In this document: positions 63,232 to 64,000 of the stretch, one piece after another | How the letters are laid out: every line of letters starts with the position of its first letter | Position numbering within the stretch: position 1 is the stretch's first letter | DNA from: Actinopolymorpha pittospori | Lineage (GTDB): Bacteria > Actinomycetota > Actinomycetes > Propionibacteriales > Actinopolymorphaceae | DNA length: 64,000 bases | Direction: 5' to 3' | Assembly (NCBI RefSeq): GCF_014873875.1 | Contig: NZ_JADBEM010000001.1 | Span: 6,262,001-6,326,000, forward strand | The notes under the pieces: generated by a model | What the model saw: only the letters and a program-made list of their open reading frames with translations | Told to the model about the DNA's origin: nothing | Databases searched by the model: none | Program-made: the position numbers and the translations under genes

Positions 63232-63558
63232 ATGATGTCCGAAGCAGTGCACCCCGCCGTCAACCGCGCCCTGCGCGCCGCCAACGCGCATGACACCGAG
63301 GCGTTCCTCGACAGTTTCACCGCCGACGGCTACGTCGACGACTGGGGACGGGTGTTCACCGGACGCGAGGCGATCAAGGGCTGGTCCGACCGCGAGTTCA
63401 TCGGTGTCGAGGTCACGCTGGACGTCACCGACGTCACCTCGGCGGGGGACACGACCACGGTCGCCGCGCAGGTGGGCGGCAAGGGATTCAACGGACCGAG
63501 CCACTTCGCCTTCACCGTCGACGGCGACCGTGTACGCGGGATGAAGATCACCGGGTGA
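63232..63558 (+). CDS. SnoaL-like (NTF2-fold) protein
   Basis: This 108-residue product has the NTF2-like opening VNRALRAANAHDTEAFLDSF then TADGYVDDWGRVFTG and a final strand FAFTVDGDRVRGMKITG, as in SnoaL_2 proteins. These serve as small isomerases, cyclases or binding proteins. The start at 63232 (ATGATG) has GAGGGGAGAAAG shortly upstream. Function unknown. Confidence 0.87.
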   Translation: MMSEAVHPAVNRALRAANAHDTEAFLDSFTADGYVDDWGRVFTGREAIKGWSDREFIGVEVTLDVTDVTSAGDTTTVAAQVGGKGFNGPSHFAFTVDGDRVRGMKITG

Positions 63559-63611
63559 CCTGTCCCGGCCGGAGGCGACGGCGGTGTGCTGGTCGGCGAC
63601 CGTGGGCGTAG

Positions 63612-64000
63612 CTACTCGGCGATGTCCCGCGTCAGCACCACGGTGGTGATGAACGTCCGGAACAGTCGCAGCGGGTCGTCGTCGGTCATGGTGACCGTCT
63701 TCTCGTCCGTTCGCTCCACCCCGCGCACCCAGCAGGCCATCTCCGCCAAGTCGCCGTTGCGGAAGAGGACGGTCAGCGTCGCGGGAAGCGTGATGGCCGG
63801 TGGGCGGAAGGTGTGCAGGCGCTCCAGGGCGCGTTGCGCGCCGTCCCTGATCAGGGCGCGGGCCCGTCGCGGATGAAGTGAGGAAGCCGCGAAGCGGGTG
63901 ACCGACTCCTTCACCACGACAGTTTCGATGCCGGGGCAGATCGGCGTCGCCTCCTCGGCAGTGGTGCGGTCACCGGTGATGAGCACCACCGGAACCCCGT
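63612..64000 (-). CDS. M55 family D-aminopeptidase (DppA-like), C-terminal part
   Basis: The frame runs off the right edge and reads GVPVVLITGDRTTAEEATPI, CPGIETVVVKESVTRFAASS and LHPRRARALIRDGAQRALER, the C-terminal region of DppA-type M55 metallopeptidases. The conserved zinc-binding N-terminus lies outside the window. DppA cleaves D-amino-acid dipeptides and is classically linked to a dipeptide importer, like the one just upstream at 52.5-61.4 kb. Confidence 0.87.
   Translation of the reverse strand, partial: GVPVVLITGDRTTAEEATPICPGIETVVVKESVTRFAASSLHPRRARALIRDGAQRALERLHTFRPPAITLPATLTVLFRNGDLAEMACWVRGVERTDEKTVTMTDDDPLRLFRTFITTVVLTRDIAE

Overview
The window is GC-rich DNA (about 70 percent by eye) with many GTG starts and dense coding on both strands. 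It also carries an F420-type nitroreductase domain and two carbohydrate importers without their own ATPase. Together these point to a soil actinomycete chromosome. A Propionibacteriales-type organism such as Kribbella or Actinopolymorpha is only a guess. I see no rRNA, tRNA, CRISPR array, transposase or phage gene.

Layout. 1-9.9 kb: stress and housekeeping genes, comprising two universal-stress proteins (one with CBS domains), a frameshifted NicO-type metal transporter, Dps, an MFS exporter, a DUF6518-like membrane protein, a tandem-duplicated P-loop protein, an ArsR/SDR divergent pair and a conserved hypothetical. 10-14 kb: a first sugar ABC importer (frameshifted binding protein, two permeases) followed by an SDR. 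14-18.7 kb: a frameshifted GNAT, an EI24-like membrane protein, and an ornithine-decarboxylase-like enzyme tail-to-tail with a flavin amine oxidase. 19-29.3 kb: a large secreted alpha/beta hydrolase, a TetR-SDR pair with a clear operator palindrome, an HhH-GPD protein, an Asp-nucleophile hydrolase, a first enolase-superfamily enzyme, an F420-nitroreductase/hemerythrin fusion and an FAD oxidoreductase. 29.5-35 kb: a PhoD-like phosphatase and a three-subunit molybdenum hydroxylase (CoxL/M/S type). 35-37.9 kb: a TetM/OtrA-like ribosomal protection protein with an overlapping upstream ORF, convergent with a GntR regulator.

38.1-46 kb is a catabolic operon: binding protein, two permeases, zinc-less MDR dehydrogenase, TIM-barrel isomerase/epimerase, D-aminoacylase-type amidohydrolase and enolase-superfamily enzyme, probably under the divergent GntR. 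46-52 kb holds small unrelated units, including a 54-residue peptide with two copies of HRHPPGLCACD that is translationally coupled to a cupin gene. 52.4-61.4 kb is a Dpp/Opp-type importer operon with an embedded argininosuccinate-lyase-like enzyme and a third enolase-superfamily enzyme. It is followed by a 5'-truncated phosphotransferase, a nitrilase-family amidase, a SnoaL-like protein and the C-terminal part of an M55 (DppA) D-aminopeptidase.

The best leads are the repeat peptide/cupin pair, the importer plus C-N lyase plus enolase locus, the uORF over the ribosomal protection gene, and the NTPase duplication. Three otherwise intact genes in the first 14.4 kb carry single-base frameshifts, so local sequence error has to be considered there.
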